Shown here: positions 41,590 through 49,227 of the stretch, piece by piece
Numbering within the stretch: the first letter of the stretch is position 1
How the letters are laid out: every line of letters begins with the position of its first letter
Notes under the pieces: model-generated
What the model saw: only the letters and a program-made list of their open reading frames with translations
The model's database searches: none
What the model was told of the DNA's origin: nothing
Assembly: GCF_900114925.1 (NCBI RefSeq)
Contig: NZ_FOUR01000002.1
Span: 434,001-498,000 of the forward strand
DNA from: Marinobacter pelagius
Lineage (GTDB): Bacteria > Pseudomonadota > Gammaproteobacteria > Pseudomonadales > Oleiphilaceae
DNA length: 64,000 nt
Reading direction: 5' to 3'
Made by a program: the position numbers and the translations under genes

Positions 41590-43321
41590 CACCATCCCCC
41601 TGGTGCGCTGAGAAATTCCAATCATAAACGATTTCGACGTGGTTACCCTTGCCCCGGAATGTGATGTTTTTGCTCAGCCGTTTCAAGAGCAACAAACCAC
41701 GACCGGCATAACGGGGGGCGATGTCCTCCCCGGTTTCACCGGAAACCAGCGGATGATTGCGGAAATCAAACCCGGCACCGCTGTCTTCACAGACAACACG
41801 CAGGCGGCCGCCACCGGGTTTCCGGGTGTGATGGAGGCTGAACCGGATGTAATGACCATCCACCCGTGCCAGCCTCGCTTGCCGCTCGGAGTAGTACCGG
41901 CCAAACCCCTCGGCGCTGCGTTTCCACTCCGAAGGCAACTCCAGGACGCCGTGCTCCAACGCATTGTTGTACAGCTCGGACAACAGGGTATAGATCTCGC
42001 CACCCCGTGTCCGCAACCCTGGCACCTCCAGGCAGATATGCAACAACAGCGGCAACGGGCTGAAGTCACCGAGGGTGCGCTCCCGGATTTCATACTCACA
42101 CCGCCACTCGGTCGGCCCGGCCAGGGCCGAGGGCAATGACTGACCCGACACGTCAGGCACCGCTGGCTGGTCTGTGATATCGAGGGTAACCAGGGTCAGG
42201 TCATCAGACTCGGCGGCCTTGTCACTGAACGCCCGCACACCCTCCAGAACCACATCGAACGGATGCCCGGCTGGCTTCACTTGCTCAAGGCAGTGACGGA
42301 TTCCGGCCAGCCCGAACAGCTCTCCCCGATCATTCGCTGCTTCCAGCACGCCATCGGTCATCACCAGCAATCTGTCACCAGGCTGGACCTGTACCGTTTC
42401 CATCACGCTCTCGAACTGCTCCGGGGGCAGAATACCGAGGGGCAGGTGTCGGGATGGCAACAGCAACTGCTCGCCATTCCGCCGCAACACCCACGCCTCC
42501 GGCAGCCCGCCATTCCAGATCCTGAGCTGTCCCAGCTTGAAATCCGCCTCCACCATGGCACCGCAACAGAACATGCCGGTGGGCAGGATGAGTTTGAGTT
42601 TCTGGTTGATCTCCCTGAGCACATCGGCGCCACTGAAACCCTTGCGCGCCATTCCATAAAAGATCTCGGCAACCGGCATGGCGCCAATGGCTGCCGGCAG
42701 ACCGTGGCCGGTAAAGTCACCCAGGAATATGAGCATGCCGCCAGCCGGCCGCGGCGAAGCAAACAGGACATCGCCGTTGAACACGGACAGCGGCGAGGCG
42801 TGGTAGCGAATGTTTGGCGAGTCCAGGCAACCAGTGTGCGCCACGTTGTCGAACACCCGCCTGGCGATGGTCTGCTCTTCCAGCAACTGCCGATTGCGCG
42901 CGCTGATTTCCTCATGCTGGCTGGACAAGGTGTCGTGCATCCGACGCATTCGGTCAAAGGCCTTGATCTTGGCCTCAATTATCACCCGGCTGTAGGGCTT
43001 GGTCAGGAAGTCGTCGCCGCCGGCCGCCAGGCACCGGGCCAGGTCCTCGGCATCGGACAGGGAGGTCAGGAAGATGACCGGCACCAGGCGTTCACCAGCC
43101 AGGCTCTTGATGTGGCGAGCGGCCTCCATGCCATCCATCCGGGGCATCAGGGCATCCAGAAGGACAATGTCCGGGCTGACCTCGCGGAATTTCTCCACCG
43201 CCTCGAGGCCATCCGTCGCCTCGATCACCTCATGCCCCAGACGCTTTATGAGGGCCTGGAGGATCAGACGGTCCGTGTCACTGTCATCTGCAATCAGAAT
43301 TCGCAGGCTGTGCTGGGTCAC
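41579..43321 (-). CDS. hsbR: response regulator with PP2C phosphatase and anti-sigma-kinase domains, HsbR-like
   Basis: 580 residues. A receiver domain (1-~120) has Asp12/13, phospho-acceptor Asp56 in LLDALMPRMDG and the Lys of FLTKPYS. A SpoIIE-type PP2C phosphatase (about 185-390) has FLGDFTGHGLPAA and VMTDGVLEA. A C-terminal HATPase_c domain (about 430-575) has LYNNALEHG and CEDSGAGFDFRN. This matches HsbR (PA3346), which switches the STAS protein HsbA between phosphorylated states to steer FlgM and diguanylate cyclase HsbD. It overlaps hsbA by 4 bases and hptB by 11. Confidence 0.9.
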   Translation of the reverse strand: MTQHSLRILIADDSDTDRLILQALIKRLGHEVIEATDGLEAVEKFREVSPDIVLLDALMPRMDGMEAARHIKSLAGERLVPVIFLTSLSDAEDLARCLAAGGDDFLTKPYSRVIIEAKIKAFDRMRRMHDTLSSQHEEISARNRQLLEEQTIARRVFDNVAHTGCLDSPNIRYHASPLSVFNGDVLFASPRPAGGMLIFLGDFTGHGLPAAIGAMPVAEIFYGMARKGFSGADVLREINQKLKLILPTGMFCCGAMVEADFKLGQLRIWNGGLPEAWVLRRNGEQLLLPSRHLPLGILPPEQFESVMETVQVQPGDRLLVMTDGVLEAANDRGELFGLAGIRHCLEQVKPAGHPFDVVLEGVRAFSDKAAESDDLTLVTLDITDQPAVPDVSGQSLPSALAGPTEWRCEYEIRERTLGDFSPLPLLLHICLEVPGLRTRGGEIYTLLSELYNNALEHGVLELPSEWKRSAEGFGRYYSERQARLARVDGHYIRFSLHHTRKPGGGRLRVVCEDSGAGFDFRNHPLVSGETGEDIAPRYAGRGLLLLKRLSKNITFRGKGNHVEIVYDWNFSAHQGDGDDR

Positions 43322-43623
43322 TTGATGGCAAAAAGCTGCTCGAAATTGGAGATGGAGAGAATGCGGCGGACATCACTGTTGCAATTCTCGATCGAGATCC
43401 GGGCACTGTCGCCACCGGCGTGGTCGCGCAGCAGAAGCAGCATGCCCAGGGCGGAGCTGTCGAGGTAAGTGGTGTCCGACAGGTCGACAACGTAGTTGGT
43501 CACCTTGGGGCCGGCATGCTCGTAGGAATCCCGGAATGCCTGGTGCGTGCTGAAGTCAAAGCGCCCCTCAATCCGGATAACCAACGTTTTGCCGTCCTCG
43601 GCGAGGCTCGTCTGTATCGGCAT
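43318..43623 (-). CDS. hsbA: STAS-domain anti-sigma factor antagonist, HsbA-like
   Basis: 101-residue STAS protein. The phosphorylatable serine lies in TTYLDSSALGMLLLL (Ser56/57, the same number as Ser56 of Pseudomonas HsbA). In that system unphosphorylated HsbA binds FlgM and the phosphorylated form stimulates a diguanylate cyclase, linking swimming and biofilm. The gene heads hsbA-hsbR-hptB with ATGA coupling. The FleQ-like stop is 123 bases upstream. Confidence 0.88.
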   Translation of the reverse strand: MPIQTSLAEDGKTLVIRIEGRFDFSTHQAFRDSYEHAGPKVTNYVVDLSDTTYLDSSALGMLLLLRDHAGGDSARISIENCNSDVRRILSISNFEQLFAIK

Positions 43624-43746
43624 TCACAAAACCTCCACAAGCAATCCATGTAGCGACTGCGACCAGCCCTCACGGTACGGAACTGGCCACGCTATTCAGG
43701 AATTCAGGATAGCTGACAACAGAGCTTTTGTCGCCGGTGCGGGCGC

Positions 43747-45198
43747 TCAGGATTCGGCAGACTCTTCCCGCAGTCCGTACTTGCGCACCTTCTCCACCAG
43801 CGTCGTGCGGCGGATGCGGAGCTTTTCCGCGGCCCGGGCCACCACGCCGCCCGCCTCATCCAGGGCCTGCTGTATGAGCTGCTTCTCGAGGTTGGAAAGA
43901 TACTCCTTGAGATCAATGCCATTCACCGGCAGCAGTGCCGGCGCATCCAGCCCCACCAGTCCGGGTACACCGGAAGGCATGCCCGAGTCCTCAACCGGCC
44001 GGTTCTCGTCGTAATCGTCAACGTAGCGGAATTTCTTCGGCAATTCCTGCACCCCGATCACGCCGTAGGGGTGCATGATGGCCAGCCGCTCGATCAGGTT
44101 TGCCAGTTCGCGGATGTTTCCGGGCCAGTCATGACGGCACAAGCTCATGATCGCCGCCGAGTTCAGGCGCAGCGAACCCCGTTTCTCCTTCTCCATGCGG
44201 GAAATCAGTTCATTGATAAGCAGCGGAATATCCTCCACCCGCTCCCGGAGGGCCGGCATCTCGATGGGAAAGACGTTCAGGCTGTAAAAGAGGTCTTCCC
44301 GGAATTCACCGGCCTCGATCATGTCCTCAAGGCTCCGGTCGGTGGCAGCAATGATCCGGACATCAACGTTTTCACTACGATGGCTACCCATGCGCTCGAA
44401 AGTGCGATCCTGCAGGACCCGTTGCAGCTTCACCTGCAACGGCAGCGGCAGGGCGTCAATTTCATCCAGAAACAGGGTGCCACCCTCGGCCAGTTCCAGC
44501 CGTCCCGCCCGGGCGGAAATCGCTCCCGGGAATGCTCCTTTTTCATGGCCGAACAGCTCGCTCTCCAGCAACTCAGCCGGGATCGCGCCGCAGTTCATCG
44601 GAACAAAGGGGTGATCCCGCCGGGAAGAATGGTAGTGCAGATTACGGGCGACCACTTCCTTGCCGGTACCGGATTCACCGGTTATCAGCACTGTCACGTC
44701 CATGTCCGCCACCTGCTCCATCAGGTGGTGCACATGCTGGATCTTGCGACTGGTGCCGACCAGACTGCGAAACAACTGCAAACCACGCAAATGCCCTCGT
44801 TCCTGGCGGCTGCGGTCAGACTGGTCCCGGTAAATCTGTGCCCGGTAAAGGGAATCGACAAACTTGGCGTAATTCAGGGGCCATTCGAGGCGGGCAATGA
44901 TGTGGCTGGCGCATTGGTCGGACAGCCCGGAGGGTTCGATACCGTTCACCAGCAGAATTGGCACTCCCGGCAGCGCTTCGCACACTCGGGCAAGATTTTC
45001 GCCGACGCGTCTTCCGTCTCCGCTCACCAGGGCGACACCGACTTCTTCCCGTTGAGACTCATCAGCATCGGCCAGCAGCGCCAAAGCTTCGTCGCCGGCT
45101 ATGACCTGCTCTTCACCGACAAATTCGAGGATCGTGACGATATCGTGCTGCCTCAGTTCGTCCTCACTGAGCACCAGCACTTTGTTATTTTTAGACAT
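43747..45198 (-). CDS. FleQ-like c-di-GMP-type enhancer-binding protein with degenerate AAA+ motifs
   Basis: 483 residues: a FleQ-type receiver-like N-domain, an AAA+ domain (Walker A GESGTGKE 174-181, Walker B LFLDEI) and a Fis-type HTH (LIQQALDEAGGVVARAAEKL). Numbering runs in register with Pseudomonas FleQ. The c-di-GMP contacts are all kept: LFRS 142-145, Arg185-Asn186, Glu330/Arg334. However, the sigma54-binding GAFTGA loop reads GAFPGA (Pro224), and the Arg of the FREDLFYRLNV segment is Ser306. It probably binds DNA and c-di-GMP but activates sigma54 poorly or not at all. Flagellar fleS/fleR are not adjacent. Confidence 0.85.
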   Translation of the reverse strand: MSKNNKVLVLSEDELRQHDIVTILEFVGEEQVIAGDEALALLADADESQREEVGVALVSGDGRRVGENLARVCEALPGVPILLVNGIEPSGLSDQCASHIIARLEWPLNYAKFVDSLYRAQIYRDQSDRSRQERGHLRGLQLFRSLVGTSRKIQHVHHLMEQVADMDVTVLITGESGTGKEVVARNLHYHSSRRDHPFVPMNCGAIPAELLESELFGHEKGAFPGAISARAGRLELAEGGTLFLDEIDALPLPLQVKLQRVLQDRTFERMGSHRSENVDVRIIAATDRSLEDMIEAGEFREDLFYSLNVFPIEMPALRERVEDIPLLINELISRMEKEKRGSLRLNSAAIMSLCRHDWPGNIRELANLIERLAIMHPYGVIGVQELPKKFRYVDDYDENRPVEDSGMPSGVPGLVGLDAPALLPVNGIDLKEYLSNLEKQLIQQALDEAGGVVARAAEKLRIRRTTLVEKVRKYGLREESAES

Positions 45199-45266
45199 TT
45201 TGACCTTCCGTTGGAGACTACACTGGTATTTAAGACGGCTTGGGGGGAAGAGTCAATTTTATGACG

Positions 45267-45470
45267 GGGTAATGAAGGATGGGGAGTGGCGGCCTAAGTT
45301 GGGGTCAGATGAAGGCTTTCATCTGACCCCGTCTTCACTCGACTCCGCGGTGGTAGACCGGATTGGGGTCTGATGAAAGCCTTCATCTGACCCCTTTTTC
45401 ACTGAACTCCGGAGTGGCAGCCCAAGTTGGGGTCAGAAGAAGGCCTTCTTCTGACCCCGTCTTCAATCAT
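45267..45470. repeat. 64-bp tandem repeat built on 30-bp palindromes (three copies), REP/BIME-like
   Basis: Palindromes at 45301-45330, 45365-45394 and 45429-45458 each run GGGGTC...GACCCC and are spaced exactly 64 bases apart. The 34-base spacers are also related (ending GTGGCAGCCCAAGTT or close variants), as is the left flank before copy 1. Copy 3 is a perfect palindrome. It differs from copy 1 by paired changes at palindrome positions 10 and 21 that keep base pairing. The array fills the gap between the DUF1329 stop and the FleQ-like start. The GGGGTCAG core recalls elements linked to REP-associated tyrosine transposases, but no transposase gene is present. Confidence 0.9.
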
Positions 45471-46828
45471 CACCGGCGTGCAGCCCGGCGTGCTGCGGAG
45501 GCAGTGAATTCGTTGCTGCGGAAGCCGGGCGAAAAATCATAGGCCTTAAACCCGTCATCCAGCCCGTCAATATAATAGCGGCCGGCCTTCAGGTCATAGG
45601 TCATTTCCATGGTGGTCCAGAACACCGGCTCGCTGTAGTAGCTGATGTTATGGGCCTCGGACACCCGCCACAGGTTACCTTCCTGATCATATTCCTCGGA
45701 CGCCAGGATCTGCCAGCTGTCCTCATCCACATAGAACACCCGGCGGGCGTAGATGTGACTGATGCCGGTGCGCAGCGTAGCCTCGACCACCCACACCCGA
45801 TGCAGTTCATACCGGGTCAGTTTCTGGTTGATGTGCTTCGGGCGAATGACGTCGTCAGCCTCGACGGAATCGCCATGGAGCTTGTAGGCATTGTAGGGCA
45901 CGTACATTTCACGCTTGCCCTTCAGGGTCCAGTCGTACTGGTTGGGCGCGCCGTTGTACATGTCTTTCTGGTCTACCGAGCGCAGTGAGGACGAGTTGGG
46001 CAGATCAGTCTCATAGGCAAGGTTGGGCGAGCGGCGCAGCCGGCGGGAGCCGGAATCATAGCGCCAGGCCAGGCGCGGGGAACGAATCTGGTCCAGGGTT
46101 TCGTGGACCAGGGTGATCGTGCCGGCCAGAGACGAAGGCGATATGGTGTTGGTTTTGAGATAGAAAATCTTGTTGTCGATTTCTTCCAGTTCCGCCCCTT
46201 TGCGACTGTAGGCGAAGAAATAGTCGTATTCGTTGACCACCGGATTGTAGGAACCGTCGGTCTGGGGCGTTGCCGAAGCACTGCGGAAGGAGATTTCGGT
46301 GCCCCGGTAACGAAGGATATGGTTCCAGATCACCTCCAGGCCATTCCGGGGGATCGGGAACGGGCTGGTCATGATGGTATCGCGCACCCCGTTGCCATTA
46401 TCCAGCAGCTCGGCGCTAGTGGCGTTCTCGACAGACTTCTCGTACACATGCTCCGGGAACGCTGCAGTACGACGGCTCTGGTACACCGGCATGAAGAAAT
46501 CCGGGCCGTATTGCTCGATCATCCGGATGTGGCCGTCGGACAACTTGTCCCGGTACAGATCCAGATTGTCCCGGGTAATGACAAACAAGGGCTTGTCGTC
46601 GGGGAACGGATTGATTTCAATCTCCCCTTCGCGCCAACCCGCCGGTGGTGTGCTCAGGCCGCCGGTCCACTCAGGGATGGTACCTGACTCATTGGCGCTG
46701 CGTTCAGCACCCACCGGAGTCAGTTCGTTTCCAAGCCTTTCGGCTTCCGCCGGACTCACCTTGGCCAGTGCCTGCCCGGACAATCCGAACAGTACCGCCG
46801 CTGCACCCGCGACAATGTGGCTTCGCAT
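45470..46828 (-). CDS. DUF1329 family protein, exported (outer-membrane lipoprotein-sorting type)
   Basis: 452 residues from ATG 46828 (MRSHIVAGAAAVLFGLSGQA), with GGAG 9 bases upstream. The signal peptide ends ALA-KVSPAEA. The mature part has family features such as VSPAEAERLGNELTPVGAER, IPEWTGGL, and late DSWQILASEEYDQEGNLWRV. DUF1329 proteins resemble LolB/LppX-fold lipid carriers and are often linked to fatty-acid or hydrocarbon metabolism, usually beside DUF1302 and RND-type genes, which are absent here. A PsrA-like operator lies 50-63 bases upstream. Two ATGs at 46837 and 46852 are alternatives. Confidence 0.85.
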   Translation of the reverse strand: MRSHIVAGAAAVLFGLSGQALAKVSPAEAERLGNELTPVGAERSANESGTIPEWTGGLSTPPAGWREGEIEINPFPDDKPLFVITRDNLDLYRDKLSDGHIRMIEQYGPDFFMPVYQSRRTAAFPEHVYEKSVENATSAELLDNGNGVRDTIMTSPFPIPRNGLEVIWNHILRYRGTEISFRSASATPQTDGSYNPVVNEYDYFFAYSRKGAELEEIDNKIFYLKTNTISPSSLAGTITLVHETLDQIRSPRLAWRYDSGSRRLRRSPNLAYETDLPNSSSLRSVDQKDMYNGAPNQYDWTLKGKREMYVPYNAYKLHGDSVEADDVIRPKHINQKLTRYELHRVWVVEATLRTGISHIYARRVFYVDEDSWQILASEEYDQEGNLWRVSEAHNISYYSEPVFWTTMEMTYDLKAGRYYIDGLDDGFKAYDFSPGFRSNEFTASAARRAARR

Positions 46829-46877
46829 ACCTGACATCTCCAGCAGTTCCATAAGACGGGCTGCTTTTTGCCAAATT

Positions 46878-46891
46878 CAAACGCTCGTTTC
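46878..46891. promoter_or_regulatory. PsrA-type operator upstream of the DUF1329 gene
   Basis: CAAAC-GCTC-GTTTC fits the PsrA consensus (G/C)AAAC-N2-4-GTTT(G/C) at every specified position. It lies 50 bases before the DUF1329 start codon. PsrA itself is encoded at 11024-11701. Control by fatty acids is inferred. Confidence 0.6.
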
Positions 46892-46963
46892 AAGTGAATG
46901 TTTGTATCTTGTTGTGAAGGCGCAGAGAATCATGAGACAGGTGCAGAAATCGTTGCACATAAA

Positions 46964-46972
46964 TGGTACAAT
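46964..46972 (+). promoter_or_regulatory. candidate extended -10 promoter of the DUF6586 gene
   Basis: TGG-TACAAT matches an extended -10 element (TGnTATAAT) with one mismatch. It is 52 bases upstream of the start codon at 47025. No good -35 is visible. Confidence 0.3.
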
Positions 46973-47024
46973 CCTCGCTTTAATAATCTGCCAGATCTTC
47001 CTTATCCGAAATCGCAGGTACTCC

Positions 47025-47537
47025 ATGGCCTCGCAATGGCATTCGCTGGTCTCTCAAAAACTGTTTCTGGCCAAGACGTTGCTGGGGCAGCTTGATCAGC
47101 CCGCATTATCAGCCAACGGGCAGCCGGCACCGGAAGCGGAACAGGCGCTCCGACGGGAAGCGGCAATACAGGGTGCCATAGAGCTGGTACTGCGCAGCCG
47201 AAGGCTGCTGCTGGTGATGATTGCCCGACTCTATCAGGAACGGAATGCCGAACCGGAGACCCTGGAGGAACTGGCGGCATTGATCGGCGCGGATGCCAAC
47301 GAGGTTTACCGCCTGAGAGACCTCGCGTCGGAGGCTGGCAGCTGGTGGAATCACCTGGATCAACTGGAACAGAGCCAGAGTCGCCCACCGGCGACCCGGA
47401 AAACCGTAACGGATGACAACATCATCGCGGTTTCAGCGGAAACCGGGCCGGACAGGTCAGCGACCGGGTTACTCAAGACCTTGGGCGCGCTCAAACATTT
47501 TGCCGACGATCTGGAAGAGCAGCACAGCGAGTGGTGA
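47025..47537 (+). CDS. DUF6586-type conserved cytoplasmic protein
   Basis: 170 residues, start ATG 47025 (MASQWHSLVSQKLFLAKTLLGQL). Mostly helical, without signal peptide or membrane segment, and with a variable linker near residues 115-145. Homologues lie close to lexA and topA in Pseudomonas (recalled). The function is unknown. It is followed by a small acidic protein 51 bases downstream on the same strand, possibly in one transcript. It faces away from the DUF1329 gene. Confidence 0.75.
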   Translation: MASQWHSLVSQKLFLAKTLLGQLDQPALSANGQPAPEAEQALRREAAIQGAIELVLRSRRLLLVMIARLYQERNAEPETLEELAALIGADANEVYRLRDLASEAGSWWNHLDQLEQSQSRPPATRKTVTDDNIIAVSAETGPDRSATGLLKTLGALKHFADDLEEQHSEW

Positions 47538-47588
47538 ATTATCACCAGGCTCGGGCTTCCGGATCTCAACAACAGACAGGTTTACTGA

Positions 47589-47849
47589 ATGTCACCATCG
47601 TTTTTTGAAATTGTACAACTGAGTAACGGCGACTACGCACTGCGCCGGATCGACGACGACAGTGCGCCACTGGTAAGAATCTCGTTCTCCCAGGAAGCCC
47701 GGGAGATGATGGAAGATCGCGACATGAATGTCGCCAAGGCCATGATCGCTGCCGGCATCGAAGCCGTGGGCGACATCACCCATGATATTGACTGGGAAGA
47801 AGACGACGTCGATGCAATCGACCCACAGCCTTCCTACACCCTGCACTAA
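47589..47849 (+). CDS. small acidic conserved hypothetical protein
   Basis: 86 residues, 18 of them Asp or Glu. The pattern SPSFFEIVQLSNGDYALRRI-DDD, then LVRISFSQEAREMM and the helical VAKAMIAAGIEAVGDI, looks like a compact alpha/beta fold with a disordered acidic tail. No catalytic motif is visible. It lies between the DUF6586 gene and convergent sulA, a gammaproteobacterial neighbourhood near lexA. It is a real gene judging by codon use and conserved-looking core, with no assigned function. Confidence 0.7.
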   Translation: MSPSFFEIVQLSNGDYALRRIDDDSAPLVRISFSQEAREMMEDRDMNVAKAMIAAGIEAVGDITHDIDWEEDDVDAIDPQPSYTLH

Positions 47850-47883
47850 ACAGTGCGGCAGGCCCCTGGCCTGCCACTGACCC

Positions 47884-48375
47884 TCAACGCTGGCGAAGCA
47901 CCACCCCGTGACTGTTACCCTCGGCGGACGCCTGCTGGAGTGATTCCAGCGCCGAGCGACCGAGTTTGCGGGTCCACATCACCACCGCGTGACAGGTACC
48001 GGCCCGGAGTGCGCGTTCAGCCAGCTGCTGGGCCGGCAACTCGGGCGTCGAGCGCAGTACCAGCAACTCCCCCGTGACAATGCCATGCATCTTCTGCCAC
48101 TTGCTGACGAGCTCCTGGGGCGGATCAATCCAGGCGAGCCAGCGCTTTTCCTGATTAAGCTGGGTCAGCATCGGCAGCAGTAACTGGAAGTTCTCCACCT
48201 GGCCCTGGGGCAGGATAATCTCTGTCACATTACCGGTGACTTCCGCGGGACGAGGCTCGGGGTTACGGCGGGTACGGATGACAGCCCGTCGCCCGGCAAC
48301 ACCCGGCGCCGGCTCGGAATGGGACAGGATGCCTTGCTGATAAGCCAGATTCTGGTTGAAGCTCAGTTGTTCCAT
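47884..48375 (-). CDS. sulA: SulA-family SOS cell division inhibitor
   Basis: 163 residues. The C-terminal two-thirds (VTEIILPQGQVENFQLLLPMLTQL, KRWLAWIDPPQEL, ALRAGTCHAVVMWTRKL) is the RecA-like SulA fold that blocks FtsZ polymerisation (the first stretch is split as VTEIILPQGQVENFQ and LLLPMLTQL). The N-terminal 50 residues are variable. It lies 46 bases after lexA on the same strand, so it is induced with lexA from the SOS box at 49081. Pseudomonas has the same pair (PA3007-PA3008). Confidence 0.9.
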   Translation of the reverse strand: MEQLSFNQNLAYQQGILSHSEPAPGVAGRRAVIRTRRNPEPRPAEVTGNVTEIILPQGQVENFQLLLPMLTQLNQEKRWLAWIDPPQELVSKWQKMHGIVTGELLVLRSTPELPAQQLAERALRAGTCHAVVMWTRKLGRSALESLQQASAEGNSHGVVLRQR

Positions 48376-48421
48376 AAGTCACCCGCTTGTTCTTTTATCG
48401 ATTCTCTTTGGCTGGCCCGGT

Positions 48422-49030
48422 TCAGTGCAGATCAGAGCGGCGTATGACACCCACGCCCAGGCCTTCGATAAACAGTTCCTGCTCGGTCAGATCCACCTCG
48501 ATGGGCTCGAACTCCTCGTTCTCGGCAATCAGGTACACCTTGGTTCCATCCTTCCGGAAACGCTTGACGGTTACTTCTTCCCCGACCCGGGCCACGACCA
48601 CCTGGCCGTTGTGCACATCCTGGGTGCGGTGGACCGCCAGCAGATCGCCATCAAGGATGCCGATGTCCTTCATGCTCATGCCTCGCACCCGCAGCAGATA
48701 GTCTGCGGACGGCGAAAAGAAATCCGGCTGAAGGGTACAGTGGTCCTCAATATGCTCCTGGGCCAGGATCGGACTACCGGCAGCCACCTGACCGATCACC
48801 GGCAGACCAAGATCCTCCTCGGCTTCCGGCAGGCGGATGCCTCGGCTGGCGCCGGGTACCATTTCAATCGCGCCCTTGCGGGCCAGCGCTCTCAGGTGCT
48901 CCTCCGCCGCATTGGCAGAGCGAAAGCCCAGTTCCGCCGCAATTTCCGCCCGTGTGGGCGGGTAGCCGGTCTCGTCGACATAGCGACGGATGATATCCAG
49001 TACCTGTTGTTGCCTGGCAGTCAGCTTCAT
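48422..49030 (-). CDS. lexA: SOS repressor LexA
   Basis: 202-residue repressor-protease. The winged-helix DNA-binding domain is [22 protein letters not shown]. The self-cleavage site is Ala84-Gly85 (QVAAGSP), with catalytic Ser119 in RGMSMKD and Lys156 in VTVKRF, the same positions as in E. coli. The start at ATG 49030 ([14 protein letters not shown]) is clear. The frame stays open to 49234, but that segment covers the SOS box. sulA follows in the same operon. Confidence 0.98.
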   Translation of the reverse strand: MKLTARQQQVLDIIRRYVDETGYPPTRAEIAAELGFRSANAAEEHLRALARKGAIEMVPGASRGIRLPEAEEDLGLPVIGQVAAGSPILAQEHIEDHCTLQPDFFSPSADYLLRVRGMSMKDIGILDGDLLAVHRTQDVHNGQVVVARVGEEVTVKRFRKDGTKVYLIAENEEFEPIEVDLTEQELFIEGLGVGVIRRSDLH

Positions 49031-49080
49031 TCCGTTACTCCGGTCAGTCCAGGTGACAGACCAGCCCGCTATGGACAGGC

Positions 49081-49096
49081 CTGTTTTTTTATACAG
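49081..49096. promoter_or_regulatory. LexA (SOS) box of the lexA-sulA operon
   Basis: CTGT-N8-ACAG is perfect (CTGTTTTTTTATACAG), 51 bases upstream of lexA. A second half-site with good flank (TATATACAG, ending at 49114) lies 18 bases on, suggesting a degenerate second box as in E. coli lexA. The box indicates autoregulation and coinduction of sulA. Confidence 0.85.
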
Positions 49097-49227
49097 TGAA
49101 TTGACTATATACAGTGTTTTATCCAGTGTAAAGCCCGCCCACCGATTTTCTGTCGCCTGCGTAACCCGTTGGCAACAGGGGGATGTGTTATGGTGAAAAG
49201 ACCATGCATGCAGAGTCAGGGAAACCG

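Noticed and set aside
45301-45458. CRISPR array, because of regular repeat spacing
   Set aside because: The repeats are long palindromes and the 34-base spacers are themselves similar to each other. No cas gene is near, so tandem REP-like units explain it better.
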